The position numbers and the translations under genes were made by a program. Of a stretch of DNA of 64,000 nt, positions 47,601 through 58,873 are shown piece by piece. Each line of letters begins with the position of its first letter. Positions within the stretch are counted from its first letter, which is position 1. Under the pieces are notes generated by a model. That model searched no databases, was not told the DNA's origin, and saw only the letters and a list, made by a program, of their open reading frames with translations. The stretch is from contig KN884956.1 in the NCBI GenBank assembly GCA_000934455.1, forward strand, positions 44,013 through 108,012. Reading direction: 5' to 3'. This stretch comes from Apostichopus parvimensis. Lineage: Eukaryota > Echinodermata > Holothuroidea > Aspidochirotida > Stichopodidae.

Positions 47601-50493
47601 ATGTATCAACTGAGCCATACAGCTGTTAGTTTGTGGCAGGCTCTACGTGGTAATTTCTTTGCTCTGGGATGTATATGTATGTGTGTGTCTGGAGGAGAGG
47701 GGGGGGGGGGGGTTCCAGGTCAGAATCCATAATACCTTGTATACCATGTGACCAGGTATCACACCCAGTTTTAGTCGACTGTGTGTCAGGGAAAGGGGTA
47801 TAAACTGTGCTGTAGCTGTTAGTACGTATATTATACTTTTATTGAACTCTATATATATATACCCATTGTTTGTATAGCCATTCTCTACATATACATAATA
47901 ACAAAAATATCCATTTTTGGACTGATTATTCCACAGGCATAATGACAAGAAGAACTTCCTTGTATGGATTAATGAAGAGGACCACACTCGTATCATTTCT
48001 ATGCAGATGGGAGGAAACATGAAGGAAGTCTTCGAACGGTTCACTCGTGGCCTTACAGAGGTACCTCTTCCAGTCCTCTCCCTCAATTATTGCGCTTCTT
48101 TCCTACCCTCCATCTTTCCTTTCAATACGTAATGCCATGTCTACACCTCTTTCTGATTGACGTATTTTGATTATTCAAAAAGTACTATTAAACTTTATTC
48201 TGCTCTAACCTGTCTCCTAAACGTACGCGCTCCGAACAGGCCTAGCATAAGAACTGTTGACATTCTTGCACTGCGCCCCCTTTTGTGGGCTCTCTAAGTT
48301 TAACGCCCTCTTTTCTTTCGAAGCTACCATTCAGAAGGACTCACACGCATGTGTGAAAGAGAATGATAAAAAAAAGTGGATGTTTCTACATAAATTAATA
48401 AATTGAATTTACTGGCAATATAAAGTTTAAAATTGTTTTATGGTTAATGCTTATGGCCTGTTCACAAAGATTACATATGAATAGTTATAAGGTTAAGGGT
48501 ACCTGTTCGCAGTACTACAAATACCAAATGCGCAGTAATGTACCTGTTAACAGATGTAACAATCGATTCGTGAGAATAGTATACTTGTATACCTTATTAA
48601 ATGCCAAACACAACTTTACTTACAATCTAAGTTAATGTGTTCAATGATAAGCTGTAGCGACGAACTGCCTCTCAGCAGTCTGTCATCCTCTTTCCTTCGG
48701 TTGTCTTTTTCTTCTTCTTCTTTTCTTTTCTCGTTATGTCTTTCTCTATTGTGATATCATCAGTTCTGCTTACATGAGGATGATTAGTTCCACGACCGCT
48801 GGCAAAATTGTGCATTAGTCGTACATTGTATATGCTTTATCATTAATGGAATGTCTTTGGAGATTTTCTAGATAACTATCTCTTTGTTTGCAAAGGAACA
48901 TTGTCTCTTATACAAAGAAAGGATACCCCCTCCCTCCCTCACCTACAATGACAAATGACAATGACAAATTGACAAATAAGGAGTAAAGTTTCAGAAAATA
49001 TATTGGAATTTTCGGTCCCCCTGGGACCTTCGTCAGCAATACTTGGCAGTCGAATGTAAAGTACAAAATGTAACACAATGAAAGTATGACGCTAGAACAG
49101 TGTAAGTTGCATAGATGTAATTAGAACCAAATAAACCATGACTATACAGGAAGCGGTTTAAGGGACAAAGAACGGATTACATATGTTTGTAGAACTGACA
49201 GTTGTTAAAGGGTCTCTTTGTCTTTAGTATTTACTGTTTATTATTATTGTTGTTATTTTCAGGTAGAGAAACATATCAAAGATAAAACTGGCAAAGAGTT
49301 TATGAAGAACGATCATCTTGGATTTGTTCTGACTTGCCCATCCAACCTAGGTACCGGAGTAAGGTGTAGTGTACACGCCAAGCTACCACACATGGCCAAG
49401 GACAAGAGATTTGAAGAAATTTGCACCAAGATGCGACTGCAGAAGAGAGGAACCAGTAAGAACATTTTCTAATTTTCTGCAAAATCGTTCCAAAGAACGA
49501 TTTAGACTTGATAATTAGAAAGATACAAAAATATTGGTTACAGCCCTGATTTTGATAACGGAAAGCAAAAATCTTTTCTTTTGGCGCTTCGGCGTCTCAT
49601 AATTTTTTTATTTACATGAGAAAACCGCACAATCTGAGACAGAAAACGACAGAAGGTATAGAAAGAGCTAGACTGCGCATAAATCATAGTTCGTTTTCTT
49701 CCGTTAGCCCTGAAGAAACATGCCGATTTAATTAACTCAAAGGTAGAGTTCGGTTTCGCATTTGAAGGAAGAATACCCCATCAGTAAATTTTTACGACCT
49801 AAATTGAGCATAATTTGAGCTCTTGAGAAACTGAAAAATCAGTAATTAGGAATTGGAATTATTTTAAATGTTCGTGAAACTCGGCTTGATGTAATCTGCA
49901 GACCACTACAAAGTGAGAACTAAGTGTCAGATAACAGGTGCAGTGGGAAAGAGTGAGCGATTAGTATGCGAAATATATATAAATTTGTCCATTACTTCCA
50001 ATAGATTGTTTCAAAGACTAATAAGATTTGATAGACCGAGATTTCAAAATGAGTATTCTTTTAGGATCATCATTTGGCAATGAGCTTTCTAAATGAAAAA
50101 CAAGACAAAACAGAAGTTTTTCTTCGGTAGAAGAAATAACGTTAAAGAGCATCACGTAAGTATTTAGTCATGAAAGCATTGTGTTACATTAACACCTGAC
50201 CTTTGTTCGATTTATTAAAAGTGAATATTACAAAATAAACAGGTAAAATCTCAACGTCCATGAATGAATGCTTAAAAACCACCTCCTCACATATTGCTCC
50301 CATCTTCCTTTCTCCCACAGGCGGTGAATTCACCGAGAGTGTGGGCGGTGTCTACGATATCTCAAACTTGGATCGTCTAGGAAGTTCAGAGGTCGAACAG
50401 GTCAATTGCGTCATCAAGGGTGTCAAGGTTCTCATCGAAATGGAGAAGAAACTTGAAAAGGGAGAATCCATCGATGACCTCGTCCCCAAGTAA
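41637..50493 (+). CDS. AK: Arginine kinase of echinoderm (creatine-kinase-derived) type (7 coding exons, 370 aa)
   Basis: This cytosolic enzyme transfers phosphate between ATP and arginine as an energy buffer, chiefly in muscle. Coding exons are 41663-41840, 43284-43388, 45953-46120, 46726-46897, 47937-48060, 49263-49455 and 50321-50493. All are GT-AG and in phase, giving 370 codons plus TAA. The first coding exon opens at 41637 after TTTTTTTGCAG and has 26 nt of 5' UTR, so an upstream exon exists. ATG at 41663 is chosen for its context (aatcATGG) and family length. The backbone is creatine-kinase-like: LSSR-like [26 protein letters not shown] (catalytic Glu at about 221-222), CPSNLGTG (Cys274) and LGSSEVEQV. 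The specificity regions are arginine-kinase-like: the N-terminal loop is about four residues shorter than in creatine kinase ([16 protein letters not shown]), and the C-terminal loop has GEFTES with Glu319 where arginine kinases have Glu and creatine kinases Val. Creatine kinase is the only serious alternative. Confidence 0.95.
43640..43918 (-). mobile_element. 5'-truncated LINE fragment: C-terminal tail of the reverse-transcriptase ORF
   Basis: The minus frame 43908-43690 contains [20 protein letters not shown] and later [19 protein letters not shown], the conserved C-terminal signature of many non-LTR ORF2 proteins (GRPxxTWRR ... RxxW ... LC). A stop follows, then a short 3' tail with AAGGTTACGGTTAAGGTAAGG and a TG run. 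The rest of the ORF is absent. It lies in arginine kinase intron 2. Clade (RTE or CR1-like) cannot be fixed from 70 residues. Confidence 0.8.
44464..44776 (+). mobile_element. hAT-type miniature element in arginine kinase intron 2
   Basis: The ends are CAGGCGCGTAGCGAGG and, inward from the right, CAGGCGCGTAGCCAAGG, nearly identical. They are flanked by a perfect 8-bp duplication CGAATAAT (44456-44463 and 44777-44784). Length is 313 bp. The shared family block (CTATCTAAGCGTAGCGCCACC then TTGGCGCGAAGCGTAC) is at 44548-44590. This is the most intact copy in the window. Confidence 0.92.
46226..46662. repeat. ATATGTCCCT minisatellite in arginine kinase intron 3
   Basis: GATATGTCCCT or close variants recur about 15-18 times with spacers such as CATATATAGAAGGAT or AATATATGTT. 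Unit length varies from about 18 to 30 bp. The array ends about 60 bp before exon 4 (starts 46726). The frame 46532-46747 is repeat-driven. Confidence 0.9.
49001..49041 (-). ncRNA. Second hammerhead ribozyme motif (Penelope-type relic)
   Basis: On the minus strand: stem I TATTG (49041-49037) with CAATA (49005-49001); core CTGACGA (49036-49030); stem II GGTCCC with GGGACC around a short loop; GAAA; a one-pair stem III (A-U); and the cleavage triplet TTC. This is the same minimal layout as the motif at 15042 but with a different sequence, so it is a distinct family member. Downstream on its strand a TTGTCATTTG-rich tail (about 48945-48985) may mark the element's 3' end. It lies in arginine kinase intron 5. 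Confidence 0.7.
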
Positions 50494-51788
50494 ACGGCTT
50501 GAGACAAGTCTAATCTTGATCAAGTCATTTTACTTGCCATTCGATACTTCCATGAGGACTCTTTTACCTACATTGTGAAAGTTGTAAACCCATGGAATGT
50601 ACCGTAGCTAATTGGTGACTTGTTTATCTTTGTCATAGCTGTCTCAGCTATGTGAAACGCTAGTATTTATGTTTAATCATATCTTTGTGGGTGTGTCTTA
50701 GCTTGAAGTGATGTCCTTATCCTGCACAGTCAATGTGATGTGAAACGACGCGTCCCATTGTACTCCATCAATTAATATCAGATTATATTTAAGTCAAATG
50801 AGAGAAACAAATCCCTTCATTATACAGTTATTAAAAAAAAACTATATAGGCCAACTAAACTTTCAACTATATGATATCAAAGCTCTTGCATTTGTCATTC
50901 ATATTATTACTGAGAAAAATTCTAAAGAAGGCCAATCAAAACCAGCGATACCTTTCTAAAGATTCATATAGAGTATGGGGTACCCTTTTCCAGTAAACTC
51001 ATATATAACAACAACAAAATATATGATATAAAAACATATATCAATTAGGGTGTTTACAAGGTTTAAGAATACTTTACCTCAGTATTCCAGATGTTATTAA
51101 AGATATTTGTCTCTAAAAATGCAAAAAACAAAATATTATTGACTGTATAGATAGCAACATTTTATGAAATTAATATACATTATTTAAATGGATGAATTGT
51201 ATAGAGCACTCAGATATCTTTCATTATTCAATTGCGTTTACTTTCAAAATTCTTGTCTTCAGTGATAAATTTAACGAATCTAAAATCATCTTAAGTCAGT
51301 GAATAATACATATCTGAATATGTATACATAAATCAATCCAGTCTCCCGTTACCAATCACAACAACCAAAATGTAATTGCCCACCGATTTTTGATGTGCCT
51401 TTTTAGTTTTAATTACATATTTAGCCTTCCATGATAGTTTAATGTCTATTGTTTGGCCATCTAACAATACTGAATAAATATATTTGTGTGGATTTCTTTT
51501 TTCTCGTTTTCCAAGCAATAGTAGTTTTCTATGACATTGAAACAGTGTATAACAAAGAGAGTACAAATAAACCAAGTGCAAACATACCGTTATATTTCTC
51601 CCTGTTTTTTTAATTCTTCGTTACTTTGTCCTTTTTACGTTTTCGTTTGATAATAGAAAGAAGAACAAAACCTGATCGGGAAGTGATAATTATCGTTAAA
51701 TCTCATTTAGGGTAAACAAACTCTTCACCAAACGAAAGTTTTACCGTTACTCTGACAAACCGTTGCCACATGTCCCTCGTAATGTCGA

Positions 51789-52090
51789 GTATACTCAGTG
51801 TATGTAGCGCCATCTATTTCAACAATTCTCATCCCGTGGTTTGATCCAATATACTCAGTGTATGCAGCGCCATCTATTTCAGCAATTCTCACCCCTGTTT
51901 TGATCCAATATACTCAGTCTATGGAATGCCATCTATTTCAGCAATTCTCATCCCGTGCTTTAATCCAATATAGTCAGTCAGTATATGAAGCGCAATCTTT
52001 TCAACAATTCTCATCCCGTGCTTTGATCCAGTATAGTCAGTCAGTATATGGAGCGCCATCTATTTCAACAATTCTCATCCCGTGTTTTGA
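51789..52090. repeat. 59-63-bp tandem repeat, five units
   Basis: GCGCCATCTATTTCAACAAT plus CTCATCCCGTGCTTTGATCC recurs at spacings of 60, 59, 63 and 63 bp, with a TATACTCAGTGTATG-type linker that gains a CAGT duplication in later units. It lies roughly 1.3 kb after the arginine kinase stop codon. Confidence 0.92.
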
Positions 52091-53400
52091 TGACTCTCGC
52101 TCTCTCGCCATCCAATAAGGATCAAATAAGCCTCTATTGCTATAGATCAGTAACATATATCCAAGGGGTAGCCTGCCTGTGTGAGAATGGTTGGAACTTT
52201 TTTTAAGATGAACCTTACTTTTAAATCTAATTTTACTTCAGCTTCTCCCCTCCCCCGCCCTCCCCGCTCTCACCTCATGTGCTCCTCTCCGGATTAAATC
52301 CAGTACTTTGTTTTCATTAAGGTCAGAAGTGTTGATAGTCAGCTGTTTTTCAAAATAAACATCGCTACGAAAACTAGAAGGACCTACCACACTTTCATAG
52401 CAGAATTACCTATATAGTCTAGCCTATTTTATTACATAGGAATCTGGACTGATTCATTGTTACCCAGAGTTTTGTGCTTTTTAAGGTATTAATCCACAAA
52501 CAGGACATTGAATATGTATATCAATATGCATATTAACCAGTTGAGTACTGAACTTGAAAAATATTGAAATTAGAGGAACTTGTTGTCTAAAGAAAGAGTT
52601 TACAACGTTAAATTAATCTGTGCAGCAAAGAGTGTTTCAATAGTAAACTCAAAGTAGTTAGCTTCCTAATGTTAGAAGGAGAGCCTCCACTCATAATTGC
52701 TTTATCTCCATGAAAACATGGACTCATTCAAACAGCTTATTACGTAACAATCCGTTCAAGTGACGCTCCGCTCATTTTGAAAGTGAAAGTTTGCTTGAAG
52801 AAGGCAATTAAAATTCTTGAGCAATTAAGACCAATTTCCTTGAGCGGTTTTTATTTTCTCCTATCGATCTATATTAAAAGTGCTCTACATACACTTAATA
52901 CTCTATCATCACACTTGATGTGCCTTCTCATCTGCTGTCGTCAGCCAAAGAGGAGAGTGGTCATCATTGTGATGGTCATGTGCGGATGATGGCTGGAGCG
53001 TCAGCCAGGCTAGAACATTAGTGTTTCTTACGTCATCCACCCACGGAACAAAACAATACAAAGCCACACCCCCCCCCTTCCACAAAAATAGAAGAAAAAG
53101 GGACAATACGGCACTCCTTACACATAACGTTAAAAAACGGATGAAAGCTCGGTGACTTTGGGAGCCATTGCAAGTTTCCCGCGGTTTCTTAGCAGTATTC
53201 AAATGAGCAAACCTAATGGACTCACAGCTGTTTTGGGGGAGAAACAGATTAATATTATATCATGTTGTAAGCTCTATAAGTGGAGATTCACTGAATGGAC
53301 TCGTAAGAGTCCCTTTCACATCGTGCTTTATAATTGATGATTAATTACAACTAAATAAGATGTTGCATTAAAGCTTTACCATCCAATTAATTATTGCATC

Positions 53401-53508
53401 ACGTGACTGTGAGTTCACGTGTTATATAAAGATACAAGACAGGCTTGTTCTGGTTTTTTTCCTCGAGTCGATCTGTTAAACTAATCGTTAAACTAAAAGT
53501 TTCGAGGT
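53401..53508 (+). promoter_or_regulatory. Candidate TATA promoter with untranslated first exon
   Basis: Two CACGTG E-boxes in mirrored context (TCACGTGACTGTGAGTTCACGTG spans about 53399-53421) are followed at once by TATATAAA (53423-53430). About 75 bp later TTCGAG|GTAAAA (53506/53507) could be a splice donor. The layout resembles a small non-coding first exon of a plus-strand gene, but no downstream exon was found inside the window. Confidence 0.3.
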
Positions 53509-55273
53509 AAAATTATGTTTCAAGCCTCGTGATGAAATTTGCGAGCGAATTCCTTCATAGCGTAGTCGAATTATTGATAATTGTAGCATAAGTCTCCTTA
53601 ATCAACCAATGTTAGGTGCATATCAGAGTTACACACTGGCTGTGATATGATTTGGTTTTCTTTATTTTTTTACTAACTAGTCTTGTTTTGACCTTTAATT
53701 GGATAGGGGTCGATCGTTACCTCAGATATATAAAATTAACAATCTACAAATGACTGTAGTGTGGTTATACTGAGATGTATCCCTATTACGAAGTCGAAGA
53801 TTTCATGTAAAGTTTATAGAAAAACATAAAACAAATTTGAAATATAATTAGTATACTTCTATGACACTACACCTGTTTGCTTCAGTCAAGTTCATATTCT
53901 GTACAAAACATGTCAACTTTAAATGTTGTTATCTCGAAAAAGGTACGTAGGCAAAAGAAACGTCACGAGGATGCTTAGATTATGTTCCCCTGTCATCAAT
54001 CAAGAAATGTTATTTGGAATATCCCTTAATTTAACGAATTAATACTCACCTACCTGAGGTGCTTTTATGGTGGCGGTAGTCACAAACTGAATTTATGATG
54101 GCACCATACTTGTTTAAGCAGACTACTCCTCATCACGAATCCATGAGATCTGCAACAGCCTATTTTATAAATTGGACAGACTTTCAGAAGTAAAGGATTT
54201 TTGTTTACAGGCAACTAGTCTATGTCTTAATAGTATAGTCTTGGGAATATATCATATTTGTGTATGTTTAAGAACTTAAAGATATAAGAATCCAAGCAAG
54301 TCTTTCTGATTCAAGCAAACTATTACAGTTTTTATTGCAAGCAAGTATCCGACTATGTAGTATTTCTTTATAAATTCATTTTCTTTTTAAATAGAAACAG
54401 AAGAATTTAGTTTACAAAACAAGAGAATGTTTCACGTTTTTTGCTGTTAAAAGAAACGTTCAATACATTATATTCTTTTTATTTATTTGTTTATTTATTG
54501 ATAATCATGTTTAAGCAGGGACCAGTCACTGAATCGTGTTTTCGTTTACAATATGTCAATTATTGTATATTTCTGTTAGTGTTTAACTATATCAACATTG
54601 CAAATATAGAGATGGATCACAAATCTCTTTAAGTGTGCCTTACAGTGATCGACGGATAAGTAATTAATTTCATCTCGTAAGCAATTAAACTTAAACAAGC
54701 GATACAGATAAGTTGGCATGCCATTGTCGGATAAGTCGTTCAATAAAATGACAAGCAACACAGAAAGAAAAAAAAACGAATTTTTCAGCAATTGTTTTTC
54801 AGCTTTTACTACATCATCTGACACAGTGTAAAGAAGAAGAAAAATGGTAACACTTTAAGAATGTCACGCTTGCTAAAGCATAGGCTACACAAAAAAAAAC
54901 CCCAAAACAACTTGATTCCCTCTCACCCCTTAGATCAAGGTTGTGATCATGTCGGGTGAAACATAAACGTTTATAGACTCAGTGAAGTATCTCAAGTCTC
55001 ATCAGAAGAGTAGAGATAGTGTACATGGTCTTGGTAAATGGTTGGTGAGCGATCTAGTTTGTTTCATAATTGTTACTGTCTACAACCGTTATCCTCATCA
55101 ATCATGTATCTAGATAAATCATTTAGCCTACAGCATATCAAGTATTAAGTGTTTATTATTGTAACACGGCTGATCATGATTGCTACTAACATTTAATTTA
55201 CTGGAAGATGAAGTACATGTTCGTCTTGGCTATCTGAGCTTGGCTCAATGGTTATGCAGGACTCCATTGCATT

Positions 55274-55657
55274 CATAGGCGTAGGAGCCCAGTTTGATTT
55301 GAGGGGGGGGGGGCTGTAAAGACTTGCCCGAAAAATATAACCAAAATTTTTCGTGCGCTTCACGCGCCTTCGATATCTTAATCTACATATCAATTATATG
55401 CATCGGTTATTGCGTCGCATGCCAATTACATACAATCATATGCCGTGTTATTACCGTTCCATATCGCTTAGAAGTTTTCGGGAAGTTGTTACAATAAAAA
55501 TGATGATAATAATATCAGTTTAACCATTGAAAACACATTGCAATTTATATTTCTTTCATTAGGTGCCAGAAAAATTCTCCTCATATTGCCCGAATTTTCA
55601 CAAAAATATTTGCTTGTGGGGCTGCAGGCCCCCAGCCCCCCGCCTCCTACGCCTATG
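55274..55657. mobile_element. hAT-type miniature element with perfect 8-bp target duplication
   Basis: The termini are CATAGGCGTAGGAGCCC and, inward from the right, CATAGGCGTAGGAGGCG. They are flanked by ATTGCATT at 55266-55273 and 55658-55665, identical. Length is 384 bp, with G-rich and C-rich tracts just inside the ends. It resembles the CAGTGGCGTAG family in terminal sequence but lacks its internal block. Confidence 0.9.
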
Positions 55658-55954
55658 ATTGCATTATCACGATGTCGAGTGTATACAAAATGATCAGTAA
55701 GACAGAGAACTATTTTCAGTGAAAGAACATTTGAACTTGAAATCAATACACCACTATACAGACTGCTTGAATTGTCTTAAGTTACACTTGTGTAAATAAA
55801 ACCTCTGCTTCTTGGGGATGAATATGTGACCTTAAATTTACACCTAAGAAAGTTACAACTGTTATCTATATTTGTATAAGAGTTTTAAACTTGAATTTCT
55901 ACATTACAACCAATCTAGTGACATGCAGACGATCTTTTTTCATTGTTTGAACTA

Positions 55955-56474
55955 TTAACAAAAATGAGCTAATAAGAAGAGAGTAAGACACATTTGTACA
56001 GCCCAGAAGTAGGTTTTCACAAACAGATTTGAGGTTCCTGAAGAGAATGTCTTTGCTGCTTGATCTACTTCTGTCTGTGAAGGCTTAATGTCTCTCCCAT
56101 TTTCATCATTCCAGATTTTTCCGTACTGAGCTTTCACTACATTACCATCGAGTTTGACAATGAAACTTATATCCTCCCTTTGTTTGATATTTTCCCATAT
56201 GTACCCCTGAGAGAGACACCAGATGGAGACATAAACATAATTGCCAGCAGGGGAAATTCCAACAAAGCCCAATGGAGGGACTTTGGCAAACCCCGCTGAT
56301 ATAAAGCTCGCGTACGTGTACTTAATCGTGGCAGAAGCAGACACTCCGTTGACCCCGGCACCGATGGACCTCTCCTCAGATGTTAGTTCCTGCACGTCTA
56401 CCTTCACGTATATTGGTTCGTAGTAACCATTAGCCACATGAGTTGTAGAATATCCCATTGCCGATATTACGGCT
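55955..56474 (-). CDS. Last exon of an unrecognised, probably secreted or GPI-anchored protein
   Basis: An acceptor TTCTATTCTACTCAG precedes 56474. The frame then runs AVISAMGYSTTHVANG and on to TAA at 55957-55955, about 172 codons. The first residues look like the end of a signal peptide whose start lies in an upstream exon (entering phase needs two bases from it) that I could not find. The body is rich in alternating hydrophobic and polar residues (beta-strand-like), with few Cys. The last 24 residues (NLFVKTYFWAVQ then MCLTLFLLAHFC) form a hydrophobic tail after a small-residue site SSGTS, as in GPI-anchor signals; a single membrane anchor is the alternative. I do not recognise the family. 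Codon use and length argue for a real gene. Confidence 0.55.
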
Positions 56475-56793
56475 CTGAGTAGAATAGAAGAATTATGATA
56501 TTGAAAATTAGAAAATATAGATCGTGAATAACACTCTTTTTGACAGCTTCAGGTTACCAATGGAAGTGTTAAAGATAGTACAAGCCACTACAAAGTTCGC
56601 CTTAAACAAACAGTTTAGAGGAATGAAGTTTTGATCCTAGCAGGATCTATACTAATAATGAAAGAACAAATTATGAGTTATGGCACAAAAATTAAAGAGA
56701 AATGACCTTCTTCCGGACCTTCTTCTCGGAGTGTTACATTCGCTGAGTGTGGCCTCAAAGCCTGATTATGTTTTAAATCGTGATGGTTTAAAT

Positions 56794-57047
56794 CAGGGTT
56801 TCCCTAACTTTATCCCCCCAAGAACCCCCTGTGGATGTCAGAGTGTCCACGAACCCCCAAACTTTCGAGATACGATCTGAACCATTATGATACTGCAATA
56901 TGCATAACAGTGCTTCGTAAAAGATCAAGTTCATTGTGTAATATTGTGGAGTTTGTCGATAGGTGCGACTTTTGTACATTACTAAATTATATGATATATC
57001 AGATTTTAGTTCAACAAAAAGTACTCTACTTAGATAGGGATCCCCTG
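56794..57047. mobile_element. hAT-type miniature element
   Basis: The ends are CAGGGTTTCCCTAAC and, inward from the right, CAGGGGATCCCTATC. Flanks are GTTTAAAT (56786-56793) and GTTTAAAC (57048-57055), seven of eight identical. Length is 254 bp. CAGGG-TTCCC ends are common in hAT elements. It is older than the other copies by flank divergence. Confidence 0.75.
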
Positions 57048-57055
57048 GTTTAAAC

Positions 57056-58873
57056 TATTGAGGGAGAGCGGGGTTGTGTAGCACACTGGCATGTAATAAA
57101 TAGTCACGCAATAATGACGATTTACTTTTCTGTCAACATTTTGCAACAATACGCAATGATCGAGCTAATGAAAATTCAAACAAACAAATTGCATGTCTCG
57201 TCTGTGTTTTTAAAAAGGTCGAAATATAACCCTTTTTCGGACGCATGCACGGGAAGATGTATTTCTTTGCCAAAGCACATCCCCAAGATTCGACATGATG
57301 CATTCTTTGCCAGTGCGACTATCACTGCAATTCCCAAGTACCCAGGACTGTGAGGTTTGGGACGGTATCGTGACGGTAAAAGACTATAACTTATGGGAAG
57401 TTCGTTACAGTGAAATTCGTACAGAGATAATTTGAACAATTTGGAAAAAATACTGACTAAAGTGGGCAATTTTGAAACATAGCTTTAATGCACATGGGAT
57501 GATCATTAAGAGATATAGCGACTGATTTTTTTTGGACATTCACATGATGCTAAATAATCAGAAAGCTGCACCACATCAATGGTAACTAGCAGCGTGGGTA
57601 TTCATGGTGTGGTTACATGTGGTATCATGCTAAGCCCACTATTGCCGCTTATTGATATANNNNNNNNNNNNNNNNNNNNNNNNNNNNNNNNNNNNNNNNN
57701 NNNNNNNNNNNNNNNNNNNNNNNNNNNNNNNNNNNNNNNNNNNNNNNNNNNNNNNNNNNATTTATATGGTATAGAAATGCCTTGCGTTGTGGCTTTATTG
57801 CGGTAGTCGTCAATAAAGCTCTTATACTTTTAAACACTGCATATTGCAGATTGATTTACTTCATACTTACCCGCATAATATTATAACATGAATAAAATGC
57901 ATAATGCAAACATCGGTAGACATGCAAGTTACTGGAACCAATAATACGTCAACCAGTGGGAGGTTTTATCTAAAGAAAGAGATATATAACAGTATAGTTG
58001 CATTGAGAGATACTATAAAACGTAGCCTGCCTAAATATCCTAGAGTGGTCCTAAAGGGACATGCGAGGTATAGACGAAGCATGTCGATGTAACTTGATAA
58101 CATGTTTAAAATGCGATATTCGTCAAGTTGACAAGTTATGTTTAACGATAAGTTCTTTGACGAAAATTGTCAAATTGTTATGATTCTGAGATGCGCGGGA
58201 CTTGACAACACGCCAAAAATATGTTTCTTGTCGAATTAACGAATTTGCCATGTTGTGGTGTTTTACTAACACGCTAAGTCTATAACTCGACTGGCCCTAC
58301 AGAACCACGGCACTATATAGAGTAACCAACCGACAGTAAGAGTAACTGTCATGTCATATAATATATTCAATTTACCGATTACAAAGAAAACATGCCAATA
58401 CCTGGTGATCGTTTCTTTTTGTTGTTGTTATGTCCTTCATACTGTATGGAAATATATCGTTTAACCTGTGACCTGAACGCGTGGAGTCGCACACAAAGGT
58501 CCAAGTATGAATGTACGGAGTAAACAGATGTTTTAAATGTATGATAAAGCTATTGTTGTCACAAACAATATATCATAATATTCATGTGACAGTTGGGACA
58601 ATTCTTGTAAAGCGCACGTTTATGTCAAGCTTCAAAGCACTCGTACTAACAGTATGAACAGTTCCTCAGATAAAGGTTAGGAAATGCATGTTCATTCTCA
58701 AATCGATGGCAAGTTGGTCTCAGAATAGGAGCCAATTTGGACATAAGAGTATTTAAATCCCTCCCTTACCTCTGAATTTCCCAAGTTTGGGTAATATCAG
58801 GTAAGCAAAATTCTAAAGCTTCCGATTGCTCCGCTCTCTCTAATTTCTATTTCAGACTGTTGATTTCCTTTAA
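57056..58873. other. Gene-free stretch with assembly gap
   Basis: Nothing recognisable is seen apart from the 100-N gap. An upstream exon (signal peptide) of the 55955-56474 gene may be hidden here or further on, but no clear ATG-to-donor exon in the right phase was found. Confidence 0.5.
57660..57759. other. Assembly gap (100 N, probably of unknown true size)
   Basis: There are exactly 100 undetermined bases, a conventional placeholder length. Confidence 1.

Larger units (their letters stand above)
50494..55273. other. Intergenic stretch after arginine kinase
   Basis: The arginine kinase 3' UTR comes first. The earliest convincing AATAAA signals are near 51472 and 51563, which would mean a UTR of about 1 kb. 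Then come a 60-bp repeat (51789-52090) and a candidate promoter at 53401-53508. No coding exon was recognised. Open frames of 60-106 codons here lack splice context or domain similarity. Confidence 0.55.

Noticed and set aside
47643-48086. 147-codon minus frame over arginine kinase exon 5
   Set aside because: It is the antisense shadow of a confirmed exon plus intron sequence.
41663-50493. Creatine kinase as the primary call
   Set aside because: The backbone is creatine-kinase-like, but the short N-terminal specificity loop and Glu in the C-terminal loop fit echinoderm arginine kinase better.
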